DNA from: Thelonectria olida
Lineage: Eukaryota > Ascomycota > Sordariomycetes > Hypocreales > Nectriaceae
Assembly: GCA_020736575.1 (NCBI GenBank)
Contig: JAGPYM010000083.1
Coordinates: 19,400-83,399 of the forward strand
Direction: 5' to 3'
DNA length: 64,000 bases
Positions 31,690-44,741 of the stretch are shown piece by piece. Within the stretch, counting starts at the first letter, position 1. Each line of letters begins with the position of its first letter. The notes beneath the pieces are model-generated. The model worked only from the letters and a program-made list of their open reading frames with translations. It did not search any database and had not been told where the DNA came from. Both the position numbers and the translations under genes were made by a program.

Positions 31690-32640
31690 TTATTATTATT
31701 ATTAAAAAAGCTAATAATTTAAGCATATAATAGAGGTTAATATAGGCCAAACCCTAGCCTTATATCTATTATAATAAGCTTTTTAATAGGGCTTATAATT
31801 AGTTTTAAAATAAAAGTCCCTATTAAATAAACCTTACTTAAGGAACCTTATTTTAAGCTTTTAATATAAAAGCACCTCTCTATTTAACTCTAGTCCATAT
31901 AAGTTAACTAATAATATAATATATAATAGCTAAAATGCCTAACTTTTATTAATTAAATATAATATAATCTAACTAAATAATAGAAACTATACAGCTACTT
32001 ACTATATATTAGAATATATAAATTTCCTTAAATATATTAAGCTAATAAGAGACCTTAATAGGCACTTAAAAGAGTTATAACTCTTAGGCATTCTTATACT
32101 ACCTAATATAAATATACTATTAAATATTAATTAAAGGATTAATCTAGTTATTTTAAGCTATAAGATTCTAATTAAAAGACTTAATATATATTAATACTAT
32201 TATAACTTCTTTAAATAGAAAGTTAAAAACCTTATATAATTTCTTAAAAGGGAAAGAAAAAACTATTTTAATAATAATAATAAGCAATTTATTAAAATAA
32301 TCCAATTAGATGCTTATAAGCTGTGGCTCTAGGAGCTGCTATATGTAGTAGTAATAATCCGAATGGTTGTCTAAAAGGCTACTAAAGATTATCTGGAACT
32401 TACTTGCTTATAGGCAGGAGAAAGTATAAGCTTTACTAGAGGAAAATTTAAAAATAAAAAGTGGGTCAAATGGACGCAAGGGTTGAAAAGTGGGGGGGGG
32501 GCTAAAAAGGTTAAATAAAAAAGGAAAGTTTAAAAAAGGTTAAAATGGGTTTAAGGGCATTTAAACTAATAGAAATAGAGTAAGGCAACTAGGTAGCAAA
32601 ATATATTAAGAGTTTATATAATAATAAAAATTACTAATTG
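31690..32640 (+). repeat. Dispersed repeat family R, best preserved copy F
   Basis: This copy keeps the most G and C of the family, including a G10 run (32492-32501) in AAAAGTGGGGGGGGGGCTAA. Copies A, B, D and E of block 1 can be aligned to it by landmarks. On the minus strand the half at 31700-32000 reads almost free of breaks as IRFLK, GLFNRDFYFKTNYKPY and KARVWPILTSIICLNY, so the family probably derives from a protein-coding element transcribed on the strand opposite to this annotation. Family unknown. Confidence 0.55.
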
Positions 32641-33199
32641 TAAAGTTATAATATATATATTATAAATTTAATAAAATATAAAAGTAAAATAAATTCTAAT
32701 AGTATTAATAGACCTAATAGAAATATACTAGTAATTTTAATATATATAAAAAGGTAAAATAAAAAAATAATACTAGTAATAATAAAAATATTATATATAA
32801 CAATCTGGTTAATTTTTAATAAATAAGACTAGAGGGTTTTAAGTTTATATTAGTAGAAAGATTAGGGTATTAAAATTTAAATAGTAAAAGGCGCGTTATT
32901 ATATTTAGTAATATACTTAAAGTAAATAAATATAACTAAATTATATTAAAAGCTAAAGTAGTTATATTTATTTAATATATTAAATAAATATATATATATA
33001 TTAAAAGTGTTTTTTTTTAAATTATAATTATAATTATAAGCCTGCTTTTAAATTATAACTTTAAAAGTAATTTAAACACTTAAATTATATTAAAAAGGGT
33101 AATTTTATAATAGTTAAATAATAAAAGTGGGGTTAGTATAGGGCATATAATAGGGTATTTATTATAAGTTGTAATATAATATTTTCCTTCTATTAGTTT

Positions 33200-36100
33200 T
33201 ATTTTTAAGGTTATATTTATAACCTTATATAACTATTAGTAGTTAGTTAATTTAAACTTTTATTTTTCTTTTCTTATACTATTATACTAATATAATATTA
33301 GGCTATATAATTAAATTTAAAATAAAAAAGATATTTAAATATGATTTTTTAGTTTATTTTCTAAAATAGAACTCTTATTTAACTAATATATTTATACTTA
33401 TTATTTTAAATATAAACTGCAGTTAGTTTATAAAATAGATAATATAAATTAAATAAGTAAATATAAATAATATATTTAATAGGGTTAAATATATAATAGT
33501 ATTAATATAACTTCTTTTTATATATTTCTTTTTATTTTTACTTCTTTTTTTACTAACTTCCCTTATATAGTAAATAAGCTTATTAAATAGTAAAAAAAAC
33601 TTAAATTAAAAAAGGAGAAAGCTAGAAATAAGATTCTAATTTTTTATATTTAACTTATAAAATTGCAATTATTTTTAGCTTAAATTATAAGTTACTTAGC
33701 TTATATTTATAAAATTAAAAAGAGAGTAAAAAAAAAGGTTCCAAATTATTTAAATAGGAGATATAAAAGTTAAATAAGGAGGATAGTATTCTTTTAATAT
33801 TAAAATCTTATAAGAACTAAATAGTAAGCGACCTTTAATTATTAAGCATTTCTAATAAAATAGACTAGTTTTTTTTAAGTTTTAATAAGGACTTTAATAG
33901 GCTTAACTTTTTATTTAGTTTTAGTATTACTAGTAAAAGTTTTTTAATAGGCGCTATATATAATTAAAGTGTTCTAGGGGTTTTTATATATTTTCTTTTT
34001 ATTATAGCCTGTTTATTTAATAAAATATTTAATTTATTTATTTTCTTTTATAATATTAAAGATTTCTTCTATTTTATACTTATTAAAATCTTTAACTTTA
34101 GTTTTTATATTATTATTTATTTTAATTATAATTATTCTTTTAATTAACTTAAATAAGGAAATATAAAAGATTAAATAGAGCTTAACTTTTAATAGTAAGT
34201 TTAATTTATAATTATTTTTTAAGATTTTTTCTAAAGTTTTATAAGGTCTAATATATTTATAGTTAAGTTTTTTATTTAGTCTTTTTATATTAATATTTTT
34301 TATAGTAAGAAGTATTATATTTCCCTTTAAAAAGGTGAGTTTTTTAACCTTTTTAGTTATAATATTTTTTATATATTTTTTAAATAAAAGAAAGTTCTAT
34401 ATGTATTTTTTTATATAAATTCTTAAGTTAATTTAATATAAAATAGCTACTAGTATAAGTAGTTTATTTTTTAAATTTCTATAAGTATTAAAAGTAAATC
34501 TAAAGTTTATATAACTTAGTATAATTTTAATACTTTTATTAGTTATATATTATATACTAGTTATATTATTAATAACTTTTTAACCTAATTGTTTTAAATA
34601 TAATTAATATAATAGTAAAAGTAAGTTTTAAAATTAATTTATTTATTTAATTTATCTATTAACTTATATTTTTAAATAGTAGTTAATTTATATTTAGTTT
34701 AATTCTTATTATAAGATATTATTAAAAGTTAAAAAAAAAGTATTTTCTATTTAAAATAATTATATAAATAGTTTATAAGTACTAATAATATTTTATAAAA
34801 AAATATAAGAAAATTCTTTTATATTTATTACTTTTTAATATAAAATAAAATAGGAAAATTTAATAAGTCTATTAATAATAATTAGAATGCTATTATAAGC
34901 TGTGCTTATAATAGGGTCTAATAATAGGAGTAATTTTATAATAAATTTATAATAATTAAATCCTATAATTATTTATAACTAGTATAAGTTATAGTTTTTA
35001 TAAGGTTTATATTATTATACTTTACTTATTATAAATAAAGTATTATTTAATAATTTTCTTAACTATTCTTTTAACTTTAGGAAATAAAAATATTATTTTA
35101 ACTTATTTAAGGGTTTTATTAATTTCTTAGTATTTATAAAGTGAGTATTTATAATTTCCTATATAAAGTCTTTATATAAGTATTTTAATACTTATAACTT
35201 ATTTGTTTTTTTATTATTTAATAGTTATTTATTATATTTTAGAATCTATTTAATAATAGGTTTCCCTATTTTACTATATGTATTATTATAAGAATCTTAC
35301 TATAGTTTTACTAATATTTATTATAGTTATATAATATATAGTTAATTAGTTTATAAAATCCTTTTATATTATAAATTTATTATATATTTCCTACTAGCTT
35401 ATATAGGTTTCTATTATAATTAAGCTAATAGTAGTAGTTAATAATTTTATTTTATAAGTTTTTAAAAATTATAATTTTATTATTTGCATTCTTTTAAATA
35501 GTTTATATTAGGGTATTACCTATTATATAATTCTGATTTTTAAATAAGGTTAGGAGGTTAAAATATCTCTTAAACAGTTTATTATATTTTTAAGTAATTA
35601 TAATATACTTCTATTTTAAATATCTTTTAAGTATAAGAGTTAATAGCTATTTTTCTATTTTAACCTTACTTATATTAAAGTTAAATTTTTAGCTAATAGT
35701 ATTAGCTCTACTATTTTCTAATCCTTTCTTATATTTAATAATATAATTAAATTTTAAAAAATATTTAATATATTTAAGTTATTATCTGCTAAGTTATTAA
35801 GTAGTAGTAAAATATATAATATTTTTATAATTTATATAAATTATAATCTAGTAGTAGCTTTTAAGTAAGTATTATTAAAACTTTTTAAAAGTTTAAACTA
35901 TTATAAGGAATTTTTTATTATAAATAAAATAATTAAATTTTACTTTATATAACTTATATAAATAGAATGCAATTAGGTATAATTTCTATTATTATATTAT
36001 TTAATTTAAGCTTTTAAAGTAAAATCTAAAGAGTTTATTTTTATTTAATAAATTATATAAAGTTAAACATTTTAAGTACTAGTTTACTAAAAATAAAGTT

Positions 36101-39100
36101 TTTAATTTTATTAAAAGCTTCCTAAATATTAGGCTTTTAAATAAATAGTTAATTTTTTTTATTAACTTAATAAGTAGTATAGCTAGTTTTTTAAAATTTT
36201 TAAGGAACTTATAATAGTAGTTTATAAATCCTAAAAAGGCTTATACTTTTTTAACTAACTCTAGTTTCTTTTAATCCTTAATAGCTAAAAGTTTTTTTAA
36301 GTCTATTTATATCTTATTATAAGAAATAATATATTTTAAAAATTTCACTTTTAAAATATAAAAATAACTTTTCTCTAGTTTAACTAGTAGTTTTATATTT
36401 TTAAGGGCTTATAATACCTTATAAATATATTTTATATATTTTTTTTATTTTAAAAAAAATAAAAATATTATTTAAATAGTATATTATAAATATATTTAAG
36501 TATTTTTATAATATATTATTAATTATTTATTAGAATATTATTAGTATATTAGTAAGTTTAAAAGTTATAATAAGATATTTATAAAGTTTAAACTTTATTT
36601 TAAAAGTAGTTTTCTATTTATATTCTTTTTTAATATAAATAAAATTATAAGCTCTTTTAAGATTTAATATAGTAAAATATTTAATATTATATAATTAGTC
36701 TTTTAGTTTATTAATTAAAAATAAGAGTATATAGTTTTTAATAATAATATTATTAAACTTATAGTAATTTATAATAAGTTAAAGTTTTCTATTTTTTTTA
36801 AAAATAAATATAATTAAATAGCTTACTTTTAATTTAGAAATTTTAATATATTCTTTTTTAATATCTTTTTAAGTTAATTTTTTAGCTTATATAGTTATAC
36901 TTTATTAAAATTATAAATAGAGTAAAATATAATTAATATTTTATTTTTAAGCTAAATCTTATCATTCTATTAAAAATATTCTAATAGTTCTATTTCTAAT
37001 TTTTTAATAAACAGTTTCTTATATACTTTATATTATACTAGTATATTTTTAAGTCTATTATTAAATAATACCTTTTATTTTTTAAAGTTTTTATTTAATT
37101 AAGTAAATATTTTTCTAAGAAATATAACTATTTATTATTATTATTACACTTGCCCTTTCTTATATTTATATTATTTTTCTTTTAAAAGTATTAATTTTAT
37201 AAGTTAAAAAGTATTTTTATTATTACTTTATTATACTTTTTTATTCTTTTTAATAAAAGTTTAAAATCTTTTATTATTTATTAAATTATTATTTATATTA
37301 CTAGCTATATTACTTTAAAAAGTTTATATCTAGCTAGTATACTAGTTAATATAAAGGTTAAATTAGTATAATTATAAATAATTTAAAAGTAAGTTATAAC
37401 TCTCTAATAGTATTATATTAAAACTAATTTCTTAATTTTTTCCTTTAATAAACACTTTAAAATAATTAACCTCTCTAGTAATTATTTTATTTTTATAGTT
37501 AAATAGGGTTTTTTAATATTATATACTAGGTAGAGTTTATTTCTTTCCTTTTATAATAGCTAGAGATTGTTTACTACTTTTAAATTAATAGTATTTATTT
37601 TAGCTTTACTATTTACTATAGTATTTAGCTATTTTTCCTTAACTTATACTTATAATAAAAGCCTAACTCGCTTTTATATAGGTATTTATATTATATATAA
37701 AGCCTTTTTAAAAGGTTTTATAAATTCCTCCTATTTTAGCTAGTCTTATAGCTCTATTATAAGTAGTATTTATTATTTTTTACTTTTTAATATACCTCCT
37801 TAACCTATTATCCTACTATTTTATTCCTTAAAGCAAGTATATTATATAGTTATATTAGCTGTTTTAAGTACTTAATATACTATTATATAATTTTTTTATA
37901 TTTATATATTTATATTTTATAATATAATATTATATTATATTATATATTCTATTTATATACTTAATTAGGAAGATATAAGTATAGTTTATAGGAATAATTA
38001 TATTAAAATATTTTAATTATATAATATTCTATTATTTTTAAAAGTTTTTAACTTAATACTATCTTATTACTATATAAGTTTCTAATTATATAAAATAGTA
38101 GTTATTTTTAATTTTATAATATAAATAATATATGCATTTTATATTATAATATAAAATTTATAAAATTATTAAATAGTCTGCATATTATAAGTTTATAATT
38201 AGTATATTATTTTTATATATTTTATAATTTTTATAAGTCTTATAAGCTATTTAGTAATTAATACTATATATAGAAAATTTTTTAGTATTAATACTCTATT
38301 TTTAAATAATTTTATTATAAGTTTAATATTATTACTTTACTAGTTTTTTAGCTTTATTTAAACTAGTATTATCTATTAAACTATTATTTTCTTTTAAGAC
38401 TTTTTCTTTTTCCTTAAGTTTTTAAAATTATACTTATTATATAGAAATGCTATTAGTAAGCGAGTTTAGAAATATATACTATATATTAACTAGTAGTTCT
38501 ATTTTTTAAGCTTATTTTAAGTTTAAAACTATTAAAAAGGGTTCTAATATATTATTTTCTATTTAAATTATAAGTTTTCTTTTTATAAGTTAAATAAGGT
38601 CTTAATCCGCTAGGCTTAATTTTAAAGCTTTAGTATTTACTTAAGCTATATAATTATTCTATTAAAATTATATTAAGTAATTATATGCTTTAATAGTTTA
38701 TTATCTTTTTTTATTATAAATAAGGTTACTTTCTTTTAGGCTTAATATTTTACCTTTATATACTATTATATAGGTTTTTAAGTTATTTTCTCTTAAAGCA
38801 ATTCTTATAAATAGAATAAGCATTCACTCTATTTTTATAGAATTAAATATACTTTATCTATCCTTAAGCTTCTTATTATATTGCGCAAGGTATAACTAAA
38901 AAGCTTATTTTTAATTAAAGGTATAAATCTATTCTTTTATAACTTAGAGAATAGGGTAGTTAATAATATTAAAATCCTTCTTACTATAATACAAATTGTT
39001 ACTAGTAAGAATAACTTTATTTAAGGGGTTAAATTCCAATTAATTATAACTGCTTTATACTATTACTAGTATTTTTCTATATTTCTATTTATTAATATTA

Positions 39101-39400
39101 CTTAAGTGTTTCTTACTTTTAGGAATAAGTTTAAATTTCTAATTAGTTTTATTAGAGTTTTAATACTTACTTTTAAAATATCCCTTTTTCTTATAATTTT
39201 AATAAAGAACTTATAAATAGTTACATTTAGTAGTATTAAGTTCTATTAGGCCTAAATCCATATTATAAGAAGTATTTTCTTATTTCTATCTTTCTTAATT
39301 AGTATTATACTAGGGTTACTTATTTTAATTATTATTTCTAATAATTAGGTTCTATTTTTATATTATAAAAATTATTTATTATTAATTTAATCGCTTATCT
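33200..39400 (-). mobile_element. Ty3/gypsy LTR retrotransposon, heavily mutated
   Basis: Reading the minus strand from about 36625 to 36450 gives the gypsy reverse-transcriptase core with RIP-type substitutions: KTTFKIKFKLYKYL, TFKLTN, and YLNNIFIF where the active-site Asp pair of the usual YLDD has become Asn-Asn (about 36467-36478). Further along (about 36150-35780) an RNase H-like stretch follows, with a connected run of FYSRK- and TDHKNL-like positions recognisable only by spacing. Integrase would lie at 33.9-35.5 kb and gag at 37.5-39.4 kb by the usual gene order, but I cannot verify them. LTRs were not located. Element limits are approximate. Confidence 0.65.
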
Positions 39401-39899
39401 AATATATTTAATAAATATTATTAGTCTTTTATATTTATATAGTTCTTTTTAAACTATCTATTTTAATTTATTAAAAAAAAGTAATATAAGGGCATTTTAT
39501 CCCTAATAAAATAGCTTAACTGCCAATTAAATAGATAAAGTTTTATAATTTAATACTAATTTAAATTACTTAAGTAACTTAATTTAACTTTTAGCTTTAA
39601 ACTTCTTATTAATTATTTTAAAAGCTTATTTAAGTTCTTATTTAAAAATAGTATAACTTTTATAAATATATTAAATACATTTATCTTATTTAGTAATTTA
39701 CCTATTATTATAATTTCTTATAATAGGTTTAAACTAGAGTTTTATATTACTAGTAAGTTATTTAACTATATAATAGACTTTAGAAAAATTATTATAAAAC
39801 TAAATAGAATAGTATAAGAAAAATATATTTATATTAGTAATAAATATTTAAAAGTTATATATATTACTATTAAACTTTTTAAATATAATAGGCTTAAGG

Positions 39900-41700
39900 A
39901 TTTCTTTAGGATTATATTTAGTAGTAATAGTAGTAATAAAATTATTAAAATTATTAGTTTGGTTTTATTATAAGGCTTATTAGTCCTATTAGATTATAAG
40001 GATTTTAATAATCTTATTTTATATTACTTTAATTTTTATATTAAAAGTGCAAATTTTACTTTTATATTACACTTACATTTTATATATTTTAAGTAATAAT
40101 ATTTTATAATATATTAGGGAGAAGAATAAATATAATTCTAGCAGGCAATTTTAATTATTATAACTATTTTTAAAAAGGAAATAAGGTAATAGGCAGGAGA
40201 TAAAATAAGGTAGAGCTAATTATTAGTTTTATAAAAGAGTATAATTTACTTAGCCTTCTCTCCTAGGGGATAAAAATATAAAAAAACTTAAAATACTTAA
40301 ATATAATAGACCTAATACTAGTATTAGCCAAGTTAGCTAAGGAAATAGTAATATATAGAATTCACCTAATAGAATATAGTTTAAATTAATAGAGTAATTT
40401 AAATTAAATTTAACCTTAATAAACTAAAAAGGAAAACTAACAAATAATAGCTATTTAAAAATATACTATAAATATTAATTAGAAAAAGAGTAAAAGAAAT
40501 GCTCTAATAGCTACTATAGGATAGTAGTATGCTAACTTAAATAAATAATCTTATAGGAGTAGTACTTAAAGCAATTAACAAGCTTATACTATTAGTAAAG
40601 CTATTTTTATATGCAAAATAGTAGTAAATAATAAATCTGACTTAACTTTAATAGGCATATATATACTAGAGAAACTAGGCGAGATTATAATACTAAAGAG
40701 GTTAAAAGTTACCAGATTTAGAAAAGAGAGCTAAGGAATTAGGTAAAGAATACTATAGTGCAATTAGGACGCATAAGAAGACATACTAGAATAACTTTCT
40801 CGCGGACGGAGCTAATATTTAGCAGTTGGCAAGATATTTCAAACCGGAAGGCAATACTATAAGTAATAAGATCCTATCGCTTAAGAGGCAGGATGGAATA
40901 AAGATAAGGGATAAAGTAGAACAGGCAGAAGAGCTGCTTAGCGCATTCTTCCCACTACTACCAGCCGTTAGTAAAAAGGAAGGTACCCATTCCCGCCGGA
41001 CGGAGGTGGACATGCCGAATATAAACTTAGACGAGGTAGAGCAGAAGGTTATAGTAGTAAAGTTATAAAAGGCACCTGGAGAAGACGGCTTACTAGCAAT
41101 AGTGTGGAAACAACCTTAGCTAGTGGTCTAAGACCGGGTACTATATCTATTCCAAATGTTATTAATAGAGGGAGAACTGCTGGACTAGTGGAGGAGCGCT
41201 AGATTATTCCGCTTAAAAAACCAGATAAGGGCGACTACACAATTGCTAAAGCATGGAGACCAATCTCACTACTATTAACGCTAGGCAAGATCCTCGAGGC
41301 GGTTATGGCGGACAGGATCTTATATGCCGCCAAGACGTTCGGACTCCTACCTATAAACCACTTTAGAGCAAGGAAACGGCGGTCAATAGAGCAGGCACTA
41401 CTTCTTCTGCAGGAGCATATCTATAAGGCGTGGAGAAACCGCAAGGTGGTTAGTCCCATCAGCTTCAATATCAAAGGCGCATATAACGGCATATTCAAGG
41501 ATCGACTTCTATAGAGACTAGAGGCCAGAGGCATACCACAGTAGCTAGTCAAATGGATCGATGCGTTCTGCTCAAATCGCACAGCAAGCATTATAGTGAA
41601 CGGCCACACATCAGAGCGACAGCCGCTACCCCAAGCGGGCCTTCCGCAGGGATCGCCGCTGTCGCTAGTGCTGTTTCTATTGAATATCGGAATGGTACAC
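39900..41700 (+). mobile_element. Tad1-like LINE, ORF2 endonuclease and reverse transcriptase, 3'-truncated
   Basis: The plus strand starts (about 40120) with an endonuclease motif ILAGNFN (usual form LAGDFN) and continues through LLSLLS and IDLILVLAKLAKEI. It then improves rapidly: 40826-41068 gives 80 unbroken codons (RYFKPEGNTISNKILSLKRQ and VEQAEELLSAFFPLLPAV), 41305-41514 another 69 (HFRARKRRSIEQALLLLQEH), and 41520-41690 includes LPQAGLPQGSPLS. TAG codons replace Trp or Gln at several places. Homology stops about 41690-41700, just before the catalytic (F/Y)xDD block, so the active site, RNase H and tail are absent. Mutation density falls from left to right. Confidence 0.75.
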
Positions 41701-41931
41701 GGCAGACATCAAGCGTGATGCTTCATTATGGTAAGATTACTAACGTTATTTTGCTATAAGATCAATTTAGACTTTTCAATTATCCTGAAAGAGAAGAAAT
41801 TAACGAGCCGAGCTGGCAATGCCAGATAGGATGCGGAGAAGAGCTATTTAGTTTATAATGATCCACCTTGGGTTTTTAAAGCGGTGGGCATGCTCTGTAT
41901 TAAACTAAGCGTCTAAGAACACACAATGCGC

Positions 41932-42521
41932 TCACAGCTTTGGTGGATTGGCGAAAGTGTCTAACTCAATGTTCAACACAGTTGTCATTCGCGAAAAAGT
42001 ATAATAAAAGCCCTAATAGGTTAGCATTGAGGTAGAATAAGGGTGGTGGAGAAACTGACTTGAAGAGTAATCACTTCTACGATCTCTCGATCAGAAAACT
42101 CGGCCTTCACTCTTGCCCACAAATCATCACCCACTTCTGGCTCATCAATAATAGCCTCAAGAAACAGTAAAAGAGTTTTCTCCTGCGGAGTAAAAAGGTC
42201 TGTGATCTGCCCTGCTTTCTCTTGCTCCGAGAAAAAGCCTTTCTGGTTTCCAGCCTCTGCGAGCACCTCGCGCTGTGCATTAGTGACGCCTTCATTGGTA
42301 GATATTGTGATATGATGTGTCCATTCGTAGGAAGATTTAAATTTGGCAGTGCTAAGAAGGATCACCAATTCTCGATGTTTGTGTGAGAGGGCAAGCTTCC
42401 TGAATTGGGCAGTGCCGATTTTCGTCCAATACTCAGCCGTCGCCGAGCTATAGGAGAAAAGCTTAAGAACGTTGAGGGGCATACCCTTCATTTCGACATC
42501 AGGATATGGAAGACGAGCCAT
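41932..42521 (-). CDS. Carboxymuconolactone decarboxylase-like (AhpD-fold) protein
   Basis: Exons 42521-42060 and 42012-41932 join over a 47-nt intron (donor GTCAGT, acceptor TATTAG) to a 180-residue protein; without splicing the frame ends in unrelated residues. Residues 37-70 (AQFRKLALSHKHRELVILLS and on to SSYEWTHH, 64-70) carry the family's Arg-Glu and EWxxH pattern. Exon 2 restores the conserved ending GFYYTFSRMTTVLNIELD. These proteins are all-helical; relatives include a decarboxylase of the protocatechuate pathway and peroxidase-like AhpD. The AhpD Cys-x-x-Cys pair is absent, so a redox role is unlikely. Small single-domain fungal members such as this are mostly uncharacterised. It is intact although it starts only about 230 bp from the LINE remnant. 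Confidence 0.85.
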
Positions 42522-42590
42522 GGCGAATTTTGGGTTTGTAAACGTGCGAATGTATGGATAAAGAAGGCCACTGAACTATTTGAAGATCTT

Positions 42591-42599
42591 GCTATATAA
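42591..42599 (-). promoter_or_regulatory. TATA-like box of the CMD-like gene
   Basis: CTATATAAG on the plus strand reads CTTATATAG on the minus strand, about 70 nt upstream of the ATG at 42521. A plausible core promoter. Confidence 0.4.
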
Positions 42600-42604
42600 G
42601 TAGA

Positions 42605-43080
42605 AATCGTGTAGCTGTATGGTTCGGCCCAAATCCTGAGAGCCTCGGCAACCCCACATACTACCGAGGATCAACTTACGGAGGGGATAGTTTTATTGGG
42701 GTTGCCTCACGTGATGACCACACTGCAGAATAGGCTCCCCCGCCTTGGATGGCTTACTGAGGGGTTCTTCCCCTCCTGCAACTGCCTCACGGGAGTCAAT
42801 TGCTCGCGTCTGCAAGTAGCTCGTCATCTCTCATGCAGTTAAGACTCGATTCTTCCCTCCCACCTTCCCTCTGTATATAGAACTACTGCAATATACAGAC
42901 ACTTGCCTCCCTACAGGGGAGCGCTGATGGGGCTCTCTCTGACGCTACGGTTTATCGCGTTTACACATAAGACCACAGCGACAGGTGACCCGTTACGGCC
43001 AAACCACATACACTCTGTCCCTCTTGACTGCATGAGGTCACCAATAAATTGTATTGTATTGTAACTTATTGTATTATTCC
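42605..43080 (+). repeat. Possible solo LTR or SINE-like element
   Basis: This non-coding stretch of normal GC has the layout of an LTR or a short retroelement: a TATA-like box (TGTATATAG, near 42873), a GC-richer transcribed-looking part, an AATAAA at about 43032 and a terminal ATTGTATTGTATTG-like tract. Terminal repeats or a target-site duplication were not established, so this stays a suggestion. Confidence 0.25.
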
Positions 43081-43199
43081 CAAAGAATTATTTCATCAGG
43101 AACAAGATTTCACGAACTCCGAAACGCCTTAACCGATTTCAGCTCGCGGAAACCGATTCATGGACGCCTATCCCCGTAAGAAGCGTTACATCCGAGATG

Positions 43200-43880
43200 C
43201 CATAATGGTGGATATAATTTCTAAATTACTAACTAGCCGAGGTTGTACACATGATCATTGAAAATGCTGACGTTTTTCTAGATATGGTTGGCATCTCTTC
43301 CCGTGAATGGCCATCGCGTATCGGGAAAGAATATCATTTTGTCTTTGAAAGAGGCCGGCTACTAATGAGTTCAGGTTACCATTACGGGAGACTCTCAAGT
43401 CACTCACTAAAGTGTCGAAAAGAATTCAAGGCGCCGCTTTGCCAAGATTTGGCGCACTGTCGAAATCAAACCCCGAAGGACATCAGACCTTGTGAATTTA
43501 CTACATGAATTACCAATGCTTTATCCGTCCTCATCGTCTTTGAAGCACATCAAACACCTCCATTTCCGAGCCGACTTCGATATACCCGAATACGACAGAT
43601 GTCCTCCTAATGAACGTGCCCACGAGGAGGATTTCAATACCGATCCTGAGTCCGATGGAAGTTCCGACGAGTCCGACGACCTGTTGACCATGAATGGAAT
43701 TTTGAACCGCGGCATCCTCGAAGTCTCGACCATCTTACTTTTGCCACTGAGTTGAACATCAACGGATTATACGATAATCAACTTGAGACTGTTAGGTATG
43801 ATAATTCGAATACTTCGTTTGATGGGCCCATCTCTGATATAATGCGATAGTTGGGACTTGGGAACCTCGATGTTCGTCGT
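43200..43880 (+). pseudogene. F-box/LRR-like gene remnant with frameshifts
   Basis: Plus-strand pieces fall in different frames. Around 43441-43755 one frame gives IWRTVEIKPRRTSDLVNLLH, then LPMLYPSSSSLKHIKHLHFR and an acidic DPESDGSSDESDD segment. This resembles the region after the F-box in fungal F-box proteins (W/Y-RTVEI, then LKHVKHLHF). The earlier frame 43251-43508 (VFLDMVGISSREW) may be the F-box start. At about 43853 a third frame gives LGNLDVRRLTEIR. No single open frame or spliced model joins them. F-box proteins recruit substrates to SCF ubiquitin ligases; this copy looks dead. Confidence 0.4.
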
Positions 43881-44741
43881 CTAACCGAGATCAGGAACTT
43901 CCCCAGACCATGCTTGGCCCGCTGAGCTGCAGCGGATCCTCGCAAGGTCATGCCCCGGGCTTAAGCCACACGTTTTTAAACAGCCAATTAGAGTGGGCGT
44001 GGTACATGAGGTACTTTACATCACTTACCTCCCCTACAAGCTCGAGATCTATAGCGTATTAAACACTGCTAGCAGATTACAGCAGGCGCTCTTAGCTTCT
44101 GAAGACCTCTGAAGATACAGGGAGTTATAGTGGAGCTAAGGAAACAGAGCCCTAAAGGGCATGTACTGCTAAGTAGCTGGCAGGGATACGAGGGTGTGGC
44201 GTCAGCGTGGGACGCGACTTTTGAAATAGACGTCCGTAGAGTTCTGAGGTTATAGCATCTGTAGGCTAAGAACTGCATTGCGAAAGGACATCCGTCTAAA
44301 CTGCGATCACTTGATTTTCCCCCCCTTTTCTGACTCTAGGCAGAGGCCCCTCCGCATACTTGCTCTCAGTTCCCCTCACCCCGCCGCGCAGTGCGCACGT
44401 GCCGAACCTTAATCCTTCTAGCATCGCCTCCTGTCAGGCGCCATCTTGACCACCCACCACCCTTTGTTCGTATGTCAATGTGAGCTTCAGCCCTGCATCG
44501 ACCGTCGGGCCCGTACCGAGCTCCCGCACGCGCTCCCCGCGACTCGCTCCACCCGCAGTGTCACCCCTCTCAGACCTTTCCCTAGCTTCTCCCCGTCTCA
44601 GGCACGCCTATCAACAATCACGTCCGGCTCGGCAGTTATCCCTCCCCTATCTGGCCGTACATCTACCGTACTCGGTGGAGGTAATCGTTAAGTCATATTC
44701 ACATTTCGTGTTTCTGGTCGGACATGATACCTGTTACGTTT
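43881..44741. other. Intergenic, upstream region of the giant gene
   Basis: Frames at 44446-44743 are Pro/Ser/Arg-rich with no motif, and CT-rich tracts precede the gene. The stretch probably includes distal promoter sequence. No TATA box stands out. Confidence 0.4.

Larger units (their letters stand above)
30480..40800. repeat. AT-rich, RIP-like block 2 with nested transposons
   Basis: About 10 kb of A/T-dominated DNA, with patches of better preserved sequence at 30820-31300 and 32320-32530. Translations of several parts are recognisable as transposon proteins in which Trp, Gln and Arg codons have become stops and Asp/Gly codons have become Asn/Ser-like, the direction expected from RIP. No host gene is visible inside. 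Confidence 0.8.
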
